A stretch of DNA of 64,000 bases from Flammeovirga pectinis (GCF_003970675.1 NZ_CP034562.1:4535501-4599500), one strand, 5' to 3'. Shown: positions 1 to 9,819, counted from the stretch's first letter. Made by a program: numbers and translations. The notes: generated by a model from the sequence alone, not told the origin.

Positions 1-251
1 TGATGTATTTGTTTATTTTCATGGTGAGAGAATTTTATGATAAGTTATAATCAGGTTGTTCTAAATTATGTTTCAAAATAAAGACAACTAGATAGTTAGC
101 GAGGACATGTATTATTTTAATATTTACTTAGAATGATAGTTTGTTAAGTTTTGTTGTCAAATGAGGTGTGAAATGTAGTTTTAGAAGCAATTAGAAAATA
201 CTATGCATTATCTTGGGTAGATTATAAATTGATTGACAAACGGAAGAAAGA

Positions 252-1427
252 ATGAAGAAGGAATTCCTATTTTACCTATTGATTACGTTATATATACTGA
301 GTGGGTGTTCTAAAGATAAATCACCTACAGAGGAAAAAGAGCCACAGAATTTCTACTTTGGGGCAGATCTTTCTTATGTAAATCAATTACTTGATAAAGG
401 GGCTACCTACAAATTGAACGGAGCGGTAACAGATCCATATTCAATTTTCGCAAATAAAGGTACAAACCTAGTAAGGTTTCGTATGTGGAATAATCCTTTA
501 TGGACAAAAGAATTGTACGGAGCGGATGGAACACAGATGTATAATGATTTATACGATGTTACTACTGGTATGCAGAAAGCAAAAGAGAACGGTATGGAGG
601 TATTGTTAGATTTGCACTATTCTGATACGTGGGCAGACCCTGGAAAACAACATGTTCCAAAGGCTTGGGAAAACATCACTACTTTAGCAGTTTTAAAAGA
701 CTCTGTATTTAACTACACATTAGCGACACTTAACTACCTGAAATCTCAGGAATTGACCCCAGAAATGATTCAAATTGGTAACGAAACTAATTGTGGAATG
801 ATGTATACAGATGCTCTTCCCTCTTTTCCGAAATGTAACGTATGCGATGAGAATTGGTCAAATTATAAATCTGTTGTAAACAGTGCTATTTCTGCAGTAA
901 AACAATTTAATACAGCAAATGGGGTAACAATAAAAACGATGCTTCATGTAGCAGATATTAAAAATGTAGATTGGTGGTACGAGAACGTAACGACTGGAGC
1001 AGATGCTGTAAATTTTGATATTATTGGTATTTCTTATTACCCTTTATGGCACAAGACAATCCCTTTTGCAGACGTGGGGAAAAGTGTTGGAAATTTTAAG
1101 ACAAAGTTTAATAAAGAGGTAATAATTGTAGAAGTTGCTTACCCATGGACATCCGAAGGTAATGATACTATGCCGAATCTTTTTGGAACAGAAGCACCTC
1201 TCAGTGGCTATCCTTTTACAGTAGAAGGTCATTTAAAATTGATGACGGATTTAACAAGCGATTTACAAAATGCAGGTGCATTGGGTGTAGTCTATTGGGA
1301 ACCAGCTTGGATTGCATATCCGATAAAAACATTGTGGGGTACGGGCTCATCTTGGGAGAACTGTACTTTCTTTGATTACAACAACAATGCTTCTTCTAGT
1401 TTTGATTATATGAAAGTGGAATATTGA
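252..1427 (+). CDS. GH53 endo-beta-1,4-galactanase, lipoprotein
   Basis: Predicted arabinogalactan endo-beta-1,4-galactanase that cleaves galactan side chains of pectin-like polymers. The 391 residues start with a lipoprotein signal (lipobox LSGC, Cys19, followed by SKDK), so it is probably anchored in the outer membrane, possibly facing outward. The GH53 fold begins with FYFGADLSYV (about residue 34); RFRMWNNP, LDLHYSDTWADPGKQ and QIGNE follow. By family knowledge Glu178 (in IGNE) is the acid/base and Glu294 (in IIVEVAYPW) the nucleophile. Length is normal for a GH53 catalytic domain plus signal, with no extra binding module. A GGAAGAAAG stretch just upstream supports the start. It stands alone, with no SusC/D partner nearby. 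Family assignment is firm; exact substrate is inferred. Confidence 0.93.
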   Translation: MKKEFLFYLLITLYILSGCSKDKSPTEEKEPQNFYFGADLSYVNQLLDKGATYKLNGAVTDPYSIFANKGTNLVRFRMWNNPLWTKELYGADGTQMYNDLYDVTTGMQKAKENGMEVLLDLHYSDTWADPGKQHVPKAWENITTLAVLKDSVFNYTLATLNYLKSQELTPEMIQIGNETNCGMMYTDALPSFPKCNVCDENWSNYKSVVNSAISAVKQFNTANGVTIKTMLHVADIKNVDWWYENVTTGADAVNFDIIGISYYPLWHKTIPFADVGKSVGNFKTKFNKEVIIVEVAYPWTSEGNDTMPNLFGTEAPLSGYPFTVEGHLKLMTDLTSDLQNAGALGVVYWEPAWIAYPIKTLWGTGSSWENCTFFDYNNNASSSFDYMKVEY

Positions 1428-1477
1428 AGACTTTGATATATAATCTAGTTTAACCAGTAGGATTATTTGGTTTTAAA

Positions 1478-1521
1478 AAAGCTCGCATTTATACATAACG
1501 TTGTTAAATGTGAGCTTTTTT
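1478..1521. terminator. Bidirectional terminator
   Basis: A 14-base stem, AAAGCTCGCATTTA paired with TAAATGTGAGCTTT (one G-T pair), with a run of A before and T after. It lies between convergent genes, the GH53 galactanase and the beta-helix protein, and can serve both. Confidence 0.8.
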
Positions 1522-1538
1522 ATATTATTAGATATCAA

Positions 1539-2789
1539 TTATTTTGATATGGCTACGGAGTCTTTTCCTAAAGCAGTAACAGTTCCGTCATTGGTAAAAG
1601 AATCTATTACTCCTTGAATATCTAAAGAGGTTACATTATCTCCAAGCGTCTCAATTCCATTCTGAAGAATTAGCTCTTTTAAATGACCACCTTTTACAAT
1701 ACTAACACCATCGGCAGGAATATGAACAATTTTCCCTAACACCAAAGAATCTCCAGCATTACCTTTAGTCACTATTTTATTTTTAACTTCAATTTTACCT
1801 ACAGGTTTTGAAATTTGAATACCGACAGACCCGTCACCATTTGTAATGATTTCATTAAAAAAGGCATCATCAATAGTACCATCATATTGATTAAACCCTC
1901 TAGCCCCAAGTCCAAAAGTTTCTATACTTTCTAAAGAGCTAAATTTCTTGACATAGCCAAAGTTTACAAACCCAATGCCACTAGGACCGTAAGAAGTAAG
2001 GTTTTTGTGCGCAGTCCAATGCATTACATCACCCCAATTATCAAGAACCATGTCGTTAACACCGTACGTTACAACCTCTCCATAATTGTCTATTTTCTCT
2101 GCATTTACTCCCTCAAGAATAAAGAAACCACCCGTAATTCTATCAGGTAAGCCAAAAGGCAGCATCCCATTAGAATAAATAGCTTCAGAAGAAATTTCGT
2201 TTACATTTACCTTCCCACCAGTAGGGCTATATCCACTAACAAAAATGCCGCTTCCTAAAACGGGAGCATTCTTTCTGCCAATACTAATATTTTTTACCGT
2301 AGCAATAATATTACTTTCTGGGTTTGGGTTAAAATTATAAATAGTAAATGCACCTTGGTATACTACAACACCCATTTTCTGAGGAATTTCCACCTGATTT
2401 CTACTGTCAGCACTAACAATATCAATGTTAACAGCAAAGATATGTGTAAGGGTTGTTGTTGCTCTAGTAAGCAATTGTACTTGTCCTGTAACAGTTAAAT
2501 TACTCAGTCTTAATTCCCCTAAATCTTTATCAGTTCCAGCAATATAAATTGCACGTTTATCTTGAGGAGCCTGAATTGTAATATTTTCAATTGTATTATC
2601 TTTTGTCATTCCAATACCATCAGAATTTCCAAAACTTAGTACACCTAAACCATTATCTGTTCCTTTAAGAGTAATACCTTCTGGCAATACGATACTATTA
2701 GGAGAATAGATTGATGCAGTAATTTCAATTTCTTTAGATGAACGAGCGTTGATAACTTCTAATAAAGAAGCGAGTGTATTTACTTTCAT
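1539..2789 (-). CDS. Beta-helix-like protein of unknown function
   Basis: A 416-residue protein with no recognised catalytic motif. The sequence is a series of short strands with recurring turns such as LRLSNLTVTG, VKNISIG and LKELILQNGI, the spacing expected of a right-handed parallel beta-helix (pectate-lyase-like fold). No signal peptide is visible: the N-terminus MKVNTLASLLEVINARSSK is amphipathic, not a hydrophobic core, so it may be cytoplasmic or leave by an unusual route. No T9SS sorting domain is present. It is transcribed convergently with the GH53 gene, sharing a terminator. An internal start further upstream is unlikely because the 5' flank has no coding continuation. Fold is inferred from pattern only; function unknown. 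Confidence 0.6.
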   Translation of the reverse strand: MKVNTLASLLEVINARSSKEIEITASIYSPNSIVLPEGITLKGTDNGLGVLSFGNSDGIGMTKDNTIENITIQAPQDKRAIYIAGTDKDLGELRLSNLTVTGQVQLLTRATTTLTHIFAVNIDIVSADSRNQVEIPQKMGVVVYQGAFTIYNFNPNPESNIIATVKNISIGRKNAPVLGSGIFVSGYSPTGGKVNVNEISSEAIYSNGMLPFGLPDRITGGFFILEGVNAEKIDNYGEVVTYGVNDMVLDNWGDVMHWTAHKNLTSYGPSGIGFVNFGYVKKFSSLESIETFGLGARGFNQYDGTIDDAFFNEIITNGDGSVGIQISKPVGKIEVKNKIVTKGNAGDSLVLGKIVHIPADGVSIVKGGHLKELILQNGIETLGDNVTSLDIQGVIDSFTNDGTVTALGKDSVAISK

Positions 2790-3007
2790 GATATTTTTGT
2801 TTAGATGTTGAGTAAGGAAACGATGTTACTTATTGGCATTACGTACAGATAATAACTGATTATTATCAAAATCTGATTAAAAGATAAAAAAGATCGCTTC
2901 TTAAAAGTGCGAATTCATATAGTTCAAAATTTGATGTTAATGTACCTGTATTTTACCTACTAAAAACCTGTTAATCAGTATATATACATAAAATAAATAA
3001 TAATTAT

Positions 3008-3181
3008 ATGACAGCATCGACTTTAGGATTCCTTTTAGGGATATTGGTATTTTGTCCGTTAGTAGGATATGCGGCACAAAAGAAAGGTAGAAATCCATTT
3101 GGGTGGGGAATTTCAGCATTTTTCTTCAGTCCATTAGTAGTTTACCTTATTTTATTACTTGTAGGTAGAAGAGCAGTTTAA
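3008..3181 (+). CDS. Small 57-residue membrane protein
   Basis: Short gene encoding two hydrophobic segments, TLGFLLGILVFCPLVGYAA and FFFSPLVVYLILLLVG, joined by a basic, polar loop QKKGRNPFGWG. The pattern of a KGR-x-PxxW loop between two membrane helices is common in small bacterial membrane proteins of unknown role. The frame is open from ATG to TAA with normal codon use, and a terminator hairpin follows at 3209, supporting a real gene. The reading frame on the opposite strand (2937-3119) is taken to be a shadow. Confidence 0.7.
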   Translation: MTASTLGFLLGILVFCPLVGYAAQKKGRNPFGWGISAFFFSPLVVYLILLLVGRRAV

Positions 3182-3208
3182 ATATAAAGTGAATTTTTAA
3201 GATACAAT

Positions 3209-3244
3209 CCCTTGGTGTTGAATGATACACTGAGGGTTTTTTTT
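3209..3244 (+). terminator. Rho-independent terminator
   Basis: Stem CCCTTGGTG / CACTGAGGG followed by eight T. Follows the 57-residue membrane protein gene. Confidence 0.75.
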
Positions 3245-3437
3245 ATGGAAAATCTATAAAATGTATCAATAACCGTATCATTTCATTACAAAATGATCAA
3301 AAACGAACAAAAACTTTAATACTAAAACTCAAAAACTTTATTTAAATGAATGATAATCAATTGGTTATGTATTTATGGTTTAATTGTGGAATACTAATTA
3401 AGTAACAAATTAATTATCTCATAAAATTTAAAAAATC

Positions 3438-3866
3438 ATGAAAACTATTATTTCATCAGCATTTATCTCGTTATTTATCTTATTGTCTTCATTCTCTCCA
3501 ATCACAATAGAAGAAGATTCACCTAACAGCGAAAAAGTTAGCCTTTTAGTAAAAATGGTAAACGATGCCGATAAGCAAGATTGGAAAGTTTTAAATAAAG
3601 CTGCTCAGTTTTGTATTAACTGGAATGCCGATTTAGAATTAGCTAAAGAGTGGATAGATAAATCAATTGCAATTTCTGATAATGCTCAAGCATACGAAGT
3701 ATTAGGAGATTATCATTTAAGAAAAGGTGATATTTATAACGCATATAAAAATTACGCAATCGCTTTAGAAAAAGGGATGTTTACTTTATCGAAAACAGAA
3801 TTAGAAAGTATTCAGAGAAAGAACTTAGTTTTCGGTAGAAAATTAATAGAGGAATCAAAAAAATAG
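3438..3866 (+). CDS. Small exported TPR-like protein, paralogue of 21561-21965
   Basis: A 142-residue protein with an N-terminal signal peptide (hydrophobic stretch to about residue 22) and a helical body. The core NWNADLELAKEWIDKSIAI, then NAQAYEVLGDYHLRKGD, resembles one and a half tetratricopeptide repeats. The same core recurs in the 134-residue protein at 21561-21965 (NWNTDLETAKEWIDTSLEI, then NALAYEVLGDFYLHQG), so these are paralogues. Likely periplasmic; partners unknown. Single-gene unit with its own downstream hairpin near 3895-3928. Confidence 0.65.
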   Translation: MKTIISSAFISLFILLSSFSPITIEEDSPNSEKVSLLVKMVNDADKQDWKVLNKAAQFCINWNADLELAKEWIDKSIAISDNAQAYEVLGDYHLRKGDIYNAYKNYAIALEKGMFTLSKTELESIQRKNLVFGRKLIEESKK

Positions 3867-3999
3867 AAATAGAAATATAGGTTTAAATTTTAATAAAGAG
3901 GGTCTTTTTAGGCTCTCTTTTTTTTGTTTTAAATTCAGAAAATAATTTGATAAATTGTTGGTAATTAGATTTTTGACTTAAAAACTACAACAACTGATT

Positions 4000-4944
4000 A
4001 TGGAAAACGAAGAAATTTTAATGAAACTACCAACTTTTCACCATCCAAAAGAAATAGAGGAGCTATACATGTATTTTAATGATTATGGCTTAAAAAGAGT
4101 AGAACAACTTTTAGAGTTACCTAAAGAGACACTTACAGAAGATTTAAAAAAAGGAATTGAAGATTCCATCACACGTTTTGGTTATTTTACTGAATTAAAT
4201 TTAGATGGAAATGGAATAGGAATTGTTTATCATGGCCTACAGATTTTAGCAGAAATAGCTCCTGAATCATCGCAAGAAATTCTTATTAAAGTATTTAGTC
4301 AACCTAAAGATTACCTCGATTTTTATCTTGATTATGAAATTGTTGATCTTTATACTGTTTGCTACAAAATAGTAGGAAACAACTTATCTCTAGCAAAGTC
4401 TTATTTACTTTCACCCATAATCACTTCATTTGCAAAAGCTGCAATGGTAAAAGGTATTTGTGCAATTGCAGTTCACGAACCTGAACGTAGACAAGAAGTA
4501 TTATCTTTTATAGATGAACTGCTTGAAGTGTACATTACATCAACAAATGAAGCAGTAGTAGATTCAAGTCTTAATGCAATGCTTCTTGATGAAATAAAAT
4601 ATGCTAACCTACATGAATTAGCTCCTTACATTCAAAAACTTTATAAAGCCAACAGAATTGATGAGGAATTTTGTGGGTCTTATAACGAGTATATGAAAAA
4701 TTCTGAAGGTTTTTGCATCAATAATGACAACTTTAAGGTAAAGTCTCTTTTAGATACTTATAAAGCATTTGAGCCAAATGAGCCATCAACTTCTAGGGAT
4801 GATTATACTTTTGAATTTGACGAAAGTTATAGAAAAGAATTTCTTTCTACAGAATATGACAGTATTAGAACAGAACCTAAAGTGGGAAGAAATGACCCTT
4901 GCTCTTGTGGTAGTGGAAAAAAATACAAGAAGTGTTGTATGTAA
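4000..4944 (+). CDS. SEC-C motif protein with helical-repeat body
   Basis: A 314-residue cytoplasmic protein. The last 25 residues are a classic SEC-C zinc motif, GRNDPCSCGSGKKYKKCC, the zinc-binding tail first known from SecA and found on many unrelated proteins. The preceding 280 residues are alpha-helical and look like HEAT-type or armadillo-type repeats, with no catalytic motif seen. SEC-C is a protein-binding or ribosome-binding zinc module in known cases, so an adaptor role is possible. No operon partner: the next 500 bases contain only a transposon relic. Confidence 0.7.
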   Translation: MENEEILMKLPTFHHPKEIEELYMYFNDYGLKRVEQLLELPKETLTEDLKKGIEDSITRFGYFTELNLDGNGIGIVYHGLQILAEIAPESSQEILIKVFSQPKDYLDFYLDYEIVDLYTVCYKIVGNNLSLAKSYLLSPIITSFAKAAMVKGICAIAVHEPERRQEVLSFIDELLEVYITSTNEAVVDSSLNAMLLDEIKYANLHELAPYIQKLYKANRIDEEFCGSYNEYMKNSEGFCINNDNFKVKSLLDTYKAFEPNEPSTSRDDYTFEFDESYRKEFLSTEYDSIRTEPKVGRNDPCSCGSGKKYKKCCM

Positions 4945-5080
4945 AATTAGGTGAAGTGTATGTACAATGTCATTCTGATTGTAAAAAGGAACATCCAATA
5001 TCAAGAGCCCAGGTTTTAATACTTAGGCTCGTGATACATACAGGTAGATGGACTAAATTCACTTAAAAAAACATGAAAAA

Positions 5081-5239
5081 GGTTCTGTCGCAATGATCGA
5101 GTATTATCTCAAAAATGCTTTAATTTGAATAATGAATACTTCCCCAATCTCTTTTAAAGGTCAACGTTCTCCACTATACTTAATAAAATGACAGAAATTG
5201 AAGAAGAGAAAAGCTCTTTGAATCAATGCGACAAAACCC
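5081..5239. mobile_element. Short transposon relic (MITE-like), about 160 bp
   Basis: Imperfect terminal inverted repeats: left end GGTTCTGTCGCAATGATCGA (5081) and, on the other strand, right end GGGTTTTGTCGCATTGATTC (ending 5239), about 16 of 22 positions alike. Between them is an interrupted reading frame beginning at 5132 with MNTSPISFKGQRSP and a stop soon after. This looks like an internally deleted insertion sequence whose family I cannot name. No convincing target-site duplication was found. It lies in the 5005-5531 gap upstream of the TonB-dependent receptor. Confidence 0.5.
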
Positions 5240-5467
5240 TATTTTCAATTGAAAATCTAAAAACAGAGCAGTAAAATAGAATTTTGACATTACTATTATC
5301 AAATAGCTGTTTAAAGTACCTTTAATCCACATTGCATAACCATCAATTTACATTTACGTCATTTTTAGCTTTCGTTGTTCACACTTTTCATCATTTAGTA
5401 ACATAGAGTGCACTTAAAATAATACGTTTAGTAATCTATTGTAGATGTAAGGTTCATATGCTAAAAA

Positions 5468-5475
5468 TACCTTTG
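5468..5475 (+). promoter_or_regulatory. -7 box TACCTTTG for the TonB-dependent receptor
   Basis: Matches the Bacteroidota TAnnTTTG -7 consensus. It overlaps the most upstream possible start of the receptor frame (5475), so that start would not be transcribed; this favours the ATG at 5532. No clear -33 element is visible 19 bases upstream. Confidence 0.5.
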
Positions 5476-5531
5476 TGGTGTTCATTAGTATTATCAATCT
5501 ATTAATCGTATTTCAAAAAAAAACAACTAAA

Positions 5532-8339
5532 ATGAGCAGACTATTACTTTCTTTTATAGTGCTATTTTTTTTAGCGCAAAATGTTATAGCACAGTCTACT
5601 ACATCAGTATCTGGTTATATTATAGACGAAGATAACCTCTCTTTGGCTGGTGCTTCAGTTTATTTTAAAGGACTGGAAAACAGAGGAACTATTTCTGCAT
5701 CAGACGGAAAGTTTTTACTTGTAAATTTACCTGCAGGAGACTATCAATTGCATATTTCTTACTTGGGTTTTGAGACTTTTGAGAAAAATGTGGAATTAAT
5801 TGAAGGGCAGAATTTAGACCTTGGTAACATCATTTTAAAAGGGAATTTTATTTTAGGTGATGAGGTGGTTATCTTAGGGAGCACTCAAAGGGGGCAAGCA
5901 AAGTCTTTGTCACAACAAAAGAATAGTGGGAATATTATTAACGTGATCTCGTCAGATCAGGTAGGTAAGTTTCCGGATGCAAATATTGGTGATGCCATGA
6001 AACGTGTGCCCGGTATAACTATGCAATACGATATGGGTGAGGCACGCTTCGGCTTAATTAGAGGTACACCTGCGGAGCTTTCTTCTGTAACTATTAACGG
6101 AGAACGAGTTCCTTCTGCAGAAGGTGAAACGAGAGCTGTACAGCTTGATCTTATTCCTGCAGATATGATTCAATCTATTGAAGTATCTAAGGCAGTAACT
6201 CCAGATATGGATGCTGATGCAATTGGAGGTTCTGCAAATTTAGTTTTACGTTCTGCACCTGTAGATACACGTATATCAGGAACGTTAGGTGTTGGTTACA
6301 ATGCTTTATCAGAAGAGCCTGTTTATAATGGAGGTATCGTAATTGGTGACCGTTTATTTAATGATAAGCTGGGAATTATTGTTTCTGGTTCGTATCAGAA
6401 TAACCAATTAGGTGCACACAACTATGAAGCAGAATGGAGTAAAAATGAGGAGAAGCAAAACGAATTGTATCCAGAAGCTTTTGAAATTAGAAAGTATGAT
6501 GTACAACGTGTTCGCCAGTCGGTTTCTGCTAATTTAGATTATAAATTAGGGAACAACTCAAAGATTTTCTTTACATCAATGTATAATCATAGAGATGATA
6601 GAGAAAACAGGTTCAAATTAAAATATGATGATATTGAGTATGATGCTGAGAGTGGAACTTATACATCAAAATTAAAAAGAGAAACGAAAGGTGGGACCAA
6701 TGGCAAACCAAATGATTCAAGAAGATTGGAACGTCAACAAGCATACAATTTTACACTTGGCGGAGATCACCTAATTAAGAACCTAGTGAAGTTAACATGG
6801 TCGGGAACACTAGCAAAAGCATCAGAAGAAAGACCAAATGAACGCTATAGTGTTTGGGAGCAGAAAGGAGTAACGATCATGAATGATCCTACAGATACAA
6901 GAACACCAAACATTAATGCCTACGGTGCTGAATATGATTATGCAAACTTCGAATTTAAGGAATATACGGAGGAGTTTCAGTACACCGAAGAAATGGATAA
7001 AAATGCTCGTCTTGATTTAGAAATCCCATTAAATGAATCAAAAAATAAGAGTATTTTAAAAGTGGGTGGTCGTTATAGAGGAAAAGAAAAAATGCGTAAC
7101 AACTCTTTTATAGAATACGATTATGCAGATGGTTTTAATGGACCTCAAACACTTGCAGAGACAGAAATGTCTAACGAGACACCAAACAATTGGATGGCTG
7201 GAAATTACAATGTGGGTAACTTTCAATCAAAGAATCAGTTAGGAGCCTACAATTTTACAAATACATCTCAGTTTGTTGGGGAAGATAAACCAGACGAATA
7301 TTTGGCTGGAAATTATAAAGCTAACGAACATATTTCTGCCGGATATGCAATGATTAAACAATCTATCGGAACAGAATGGTTGTTTATTGCAGGAGTGAGA
7401 GTAGAAAATACGCGTGTTAATTATACTGGTAATAAAGTAGTATTTGATGAAAATGGAGAGTACGATCCGTCTACATCAGGAATTACCCAAGGCGAGAATA
7501 ATTACACAAACATACTACCGAGTATGCATGTTCGATATAACTTATCAGAAAATTCTATTTTACGTTTTGCTTATACAAACACATTGGCTAGACCTAGATA
7601 TTATGATCTAGTTCCTTATCAACAAATAAATAGAGAAGACAATGAGATTGCGGTAGGTAACCCAGAATTGAAGGCAACAGTGGCTCAGAATTTCGATTTA
7701 ATGTTTGAGCATTACATGAGTAACCTTGGGCTAGTATCAGGTGGAGTGTATTACAAAAGCATGAGTAACTTTATCTATGATTTTTACGAAAGAGATGTAG
7801 AGGTAAATGGCAATGTTTATGATCTTTACAAACAAGCTAGAAATGGAGATAATGCTTATTTATATGGGGTGGAAATCGCTTTTCAGCGTCAGTTAGATTT
7901 CTTACCAGGAGTATTAAAGAACTTAAGTTTTTACGGTAATTATACATACAGTGTATCTGAAATGAGCGGTTTTGATAGTGAGAATGGTGAAGGAAGATCG
8001 GAAACTACACCATTGCCAGGAACAGTTCCACATACATTCAATACCTCTTTATCTTATGGAACAGACAAGCTATCGGTTAGAGTATCGTTCCACTACACAA
8101 GCTCATATATTGATGAGCTAGGAGATGAAGCATTCTACGACAGATATTATGATAATCAGATGTTCTTAGATGCAAATGCGTCTTACTTTATTAACGATAA
8201 ATTTAGTGTATTTGCAGAGGCCAACAATTTGTTAAATACACCATTAAGATATTACCAAGGTGCATCTGATTTAACAATGCAAGCAGAGTATTATGGACCA
8301 AGATATAACCTTGGTTTAAAATTCGACCTAATGAAATAA
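5532..8339 (+). CDS. TonB-dependent outer-membrane receptor
   Basis: Outer-membrane beta-barrel receptor importing a ligand with TonB energy. From the ATG at 5532 (935 residues) it has a clear signal peptide ending NVIAQ, a carboxypeptidase-regulatory-like domain (about 24-105, starting SVSGYIIDEDN), a plug (about 130-240, with FPDANIGDAMKRVPG and the TINGERVPS stretch) and a long barrel ending in NLGLKFDLMK. The plug resembles the Xanthomonas/Caulobacter-type receptor subfamily rather than SusC, and no SusD gene follows. The frame could begin at 5475, but that would place the start on the -7 box and bury the signal peptide. The phosphatase gene starts 23 bases downstream, so they are probably co-transcribed; the ligand is therefore inferred to be an inositol phosphate or similar phosphorylated compound. 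Confidence 0.9.
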   Translation: MSRLLLSFIVLFFLAQNVIAQSTTSVSGYIIDEDNLSLAGASVYFKGLENRGTISASDGKFLLVNLPAGDYQLHISYLGFETFEKNVELIEGQNLDLGNIILKGNFILGDEVVILGSTQRGQAKSLSQQKNSGNIINVISSDQVGKFPDANIGDAMKRVPGITMQYDMGEARFGLIRGTPAELSSVTINGERVPSAEGETRAVQLDLIPADMIQSIEVSKAVTPDMDADAIGGSANLVLRSAPVDTRISGTLGVGYNALSEEPVYNGGIVIGDRLFNDKLGIIVSGSYQNNQLGAHNYEAEWSKNEEKQNELYPEAFEIRKYDVQRVRQSVSANLDYKLGNNSKIFFTSMYNHRDDRENRFKLKYDDIEYDAESGTYTSKLKRETKGGTNGKPNDSRRLERQQAYNFTLGGDHLIKNLVKLTWSGTLAKASEERPNERYSVWEQKGVTIMNDPTDTRTPNINAYGAEYDYANFEFKEYTEEFQYTEEMDKNARLDLEIPLNESKNKSILKVGGRYRGKEKMRNNSFIEYDYADGFNGPQTLAETEMSNETPNNWMAGNYNVGNFQSKNQLGAYNFTNTSQFVGEDKPDEYLAGNYKANEHISAGYAMIKQSIGTEWLFIAGVRVENTRVNYTGNKVVFDENGEYDPSTSGITQGENNYTNILPSMHVRYNLSENSILRFAYTNTLARPRYYDLVPYQQINREDNEIAVGNPELKATVAQNFDLMFEHYMSNLGLVSGGVYYKSMSNFIYDFYERDVEVNGNVYDLYKQARNGDNAYLYGVEIAFQRQLDFLPGVLKNLSFYGNYTYSVSEMSGFDSENGEGRSETTPLPGTVPHTFNTSLSYGTDKLSVRVSFHYTSSYIDELGDEAFYDRYYDNQMFLDANASYFINDKFSVFAEANNLLNTPLRYYQGASDLTMQAEYYGPRYNLGLKFDLMK

Positions 8340-8362
8340 TTAAACCTAAAATTATAATTTAT

Positions 8363-9742
8363 ATGAAACTATTCAACACAACTTTAGGACTTCTTTTAGT
8401 ATTGATTTCTTGTTCTACCGTTCCACATACAGAACAGCAAGAAAAGGTAAAAAACGATACAGGTGATTTGTATCTAGGTACAAAGCAATCTTATACAGCA
8501 CCAGAAAAAGGTATTGAACTCCCAAACGGGTATGATGTACAATTTGTAAGTTTGCTTGCAAGACACGGTTCTCGCTACATGGGTGGCCCAGATGAGGATA
8601 TTGCTTTAGGGAATCTTTTTGAAGATGCGAAGGTAAATAACGGGCTAACAGAAGAGGGCGTAAAGCTATTTAATGAAATCAATGCATTAAAATTATTACA
8701 GGCAGGTAACTATGGTTTACTTACTCCAAAAGGTGAACGAGAGCATTTAGAATTAGGAAAAAGAATGCATACTTTATCTCCTAAATTTTTTGATGAAGCT
8801 ACACTAATGGTGGGTAATGCTACTTACAAACCTCGTACACAAGCCTCTCGTTCTTTCTTTGAAATTGGCTTAAATAGAAAAGAGAATATCCAATGGGAAA
8901 ACCATGATTTTAAAAAAGGACAAGACCCTTTATTACGTTATCATAAAATTACTCCTGCGTACACTGCCTATTTAGATTCTGCACTTTGGATGCCGCAAAT
9001 AGAACGTGAATTAAACAGTACGGCTTACTTATTATTAGTAGATAGAATTGTCCGTAAATATTTCACACCTGCTTATTTAAAAGCATTTAAAGAAGAGCAT
9101 AAAGTGTTTTTAGATGGCGAAGGCAAAGAAACCATAATGTCCTTTTCTGACATTCCTTTGTGTATTTACGACTGTTACAAAATTTCTAAGGCAATAGCTT
9201 TGGATATTCGTCCTAACTTTCAAAATGTATTTTTAGATGCAGAATTATCTCAAATGGAATACATAGGTGATATCGAAGCATTTTATGAGAAGGGGCCTGG
9301 TTTTAAAGATAGATCGGCAAGTTATATCAATGCAATTGCTTTGTTATCAAAAATTACGCTTGAGTTAGAAACGGCAATTAACGGTAAACAAAACAAGCAA
9401 GGATATCTAAATTTTGCACATGCAGAAACCACTTTACCTCTTGTTGTTTTACTTGATATCAATAATGTACAAGTACATCAAAATCAATTAAAAAAAGGTT
9501 CTTGGAAAACCTCTAAATGGGCAGCAATGGCCAATAATATACAATGGTTTGTTTTGGAAAAAGAAGGAGAGAAATATATTCATATCCGTTTTAACGAACA
9601 ACCTGCAACCTTACCAATTCAGTCTATTGAGTTAGGTACATATTCTTGGGAAGCCTACAAACAGTACATAAATAAAATAACCCAATCTGTACATATGGAT
9701 TACCATAATCAGGAATATAGACAGATGTTACAAGCGTTATAA
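8363..9742 (+). CDS. MINPP-type histidine acid phosphatase (probable phytase)
   Basis: A 459-residue histidine phosphatase, clade 2. RHGSR at 67-71 carries the nucleophilic His68. The distal motif is HAE (353-355) in place of the HD of ordinary acid phosphatases; HAE is the signature of multiple inositol polyphosphate phosphatases (MINPP), including the Bacteroides enzyme known to act on phytate. The N-terminus MKLFNTTLGLLLVLISCST is a lipoprotein signal (Cys17), placing it in the periplasm or at the outer membrane. It follows the TonB-dependent receptor by 23 bases and is closed by a terminator at 9820. Together they suggest scavenging of phosphate and inositol from phytate-like molecules. 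Family is firm; phytate as substrate is inferred. Confidence 0.87.
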   Translation: MKLFNTTLGLLLVLISCSTVPHTEQQEKVKNDTGDLYLGTKQSYTAPEKGIELPNGYDVQFVSLLARHGSRYMGGPDEDIALGNLFEDAKVNNGLTEEGVKLFNEINALKLLQAGNYGLLTPKGEREHLELGKRMHTLSPKFFDEATLMVGNATYKPRTQASRSFFEIGLNRKENIQWENHDFKKGQDPLLRYHKITPAYTAYLDSALWMPQIERELNSTAYLLLVDRIVRKYFTPAYLKAFKEEHKVFLDGEGKETIMSFSDIPLCIYDCYKISKAIALDIRPNFQNVFLDAELSQMEYIGDIEAFYEKGPGFKDRSASYINAIALLSKITLELETAINGKQNKQGYLNFAHAETTLPLVVLLDINNVQVHQNQLKKGSWKTSKWAAMANNIQWFVLEKEGEKYIHIRFNEQPATLPIQSIELGTYSWEAYKQYINKITQSVHMDYHNQEYRQMLQAL

Positions 9743-9819
9743 GTAACTATTGAATAGAGTAGAATGCTTCTATAATTGTGCTGATTATGGAGCATGAATT
9801 TAAGTAAAATTCCGTGTTA

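Noticed and set aside
1-251. Possible gene or RNA in the left edge
   Set aside because: No open frame of useful length or stable structured RNA seen; only AT-rich upstream sequence of the GH53 gene.
1044-1232. Short frames opposite or inside real genes, such as 1044-1232 minus
   Set aside because: They lie fully within confident genes and lack family features; treated as shadows.
5081-5239. Assignment of the transposon relic to the IS6 family
   Set aside because: The FKGQR start and GTCGCA ends are suggestive, but the coding part is too short and the C-terminal end does not match.
5475-5531. Longer TonB-receptor start at 5475
   Set aside because: It overlaps the -7 box and puts extra residues before a good signal peptide.
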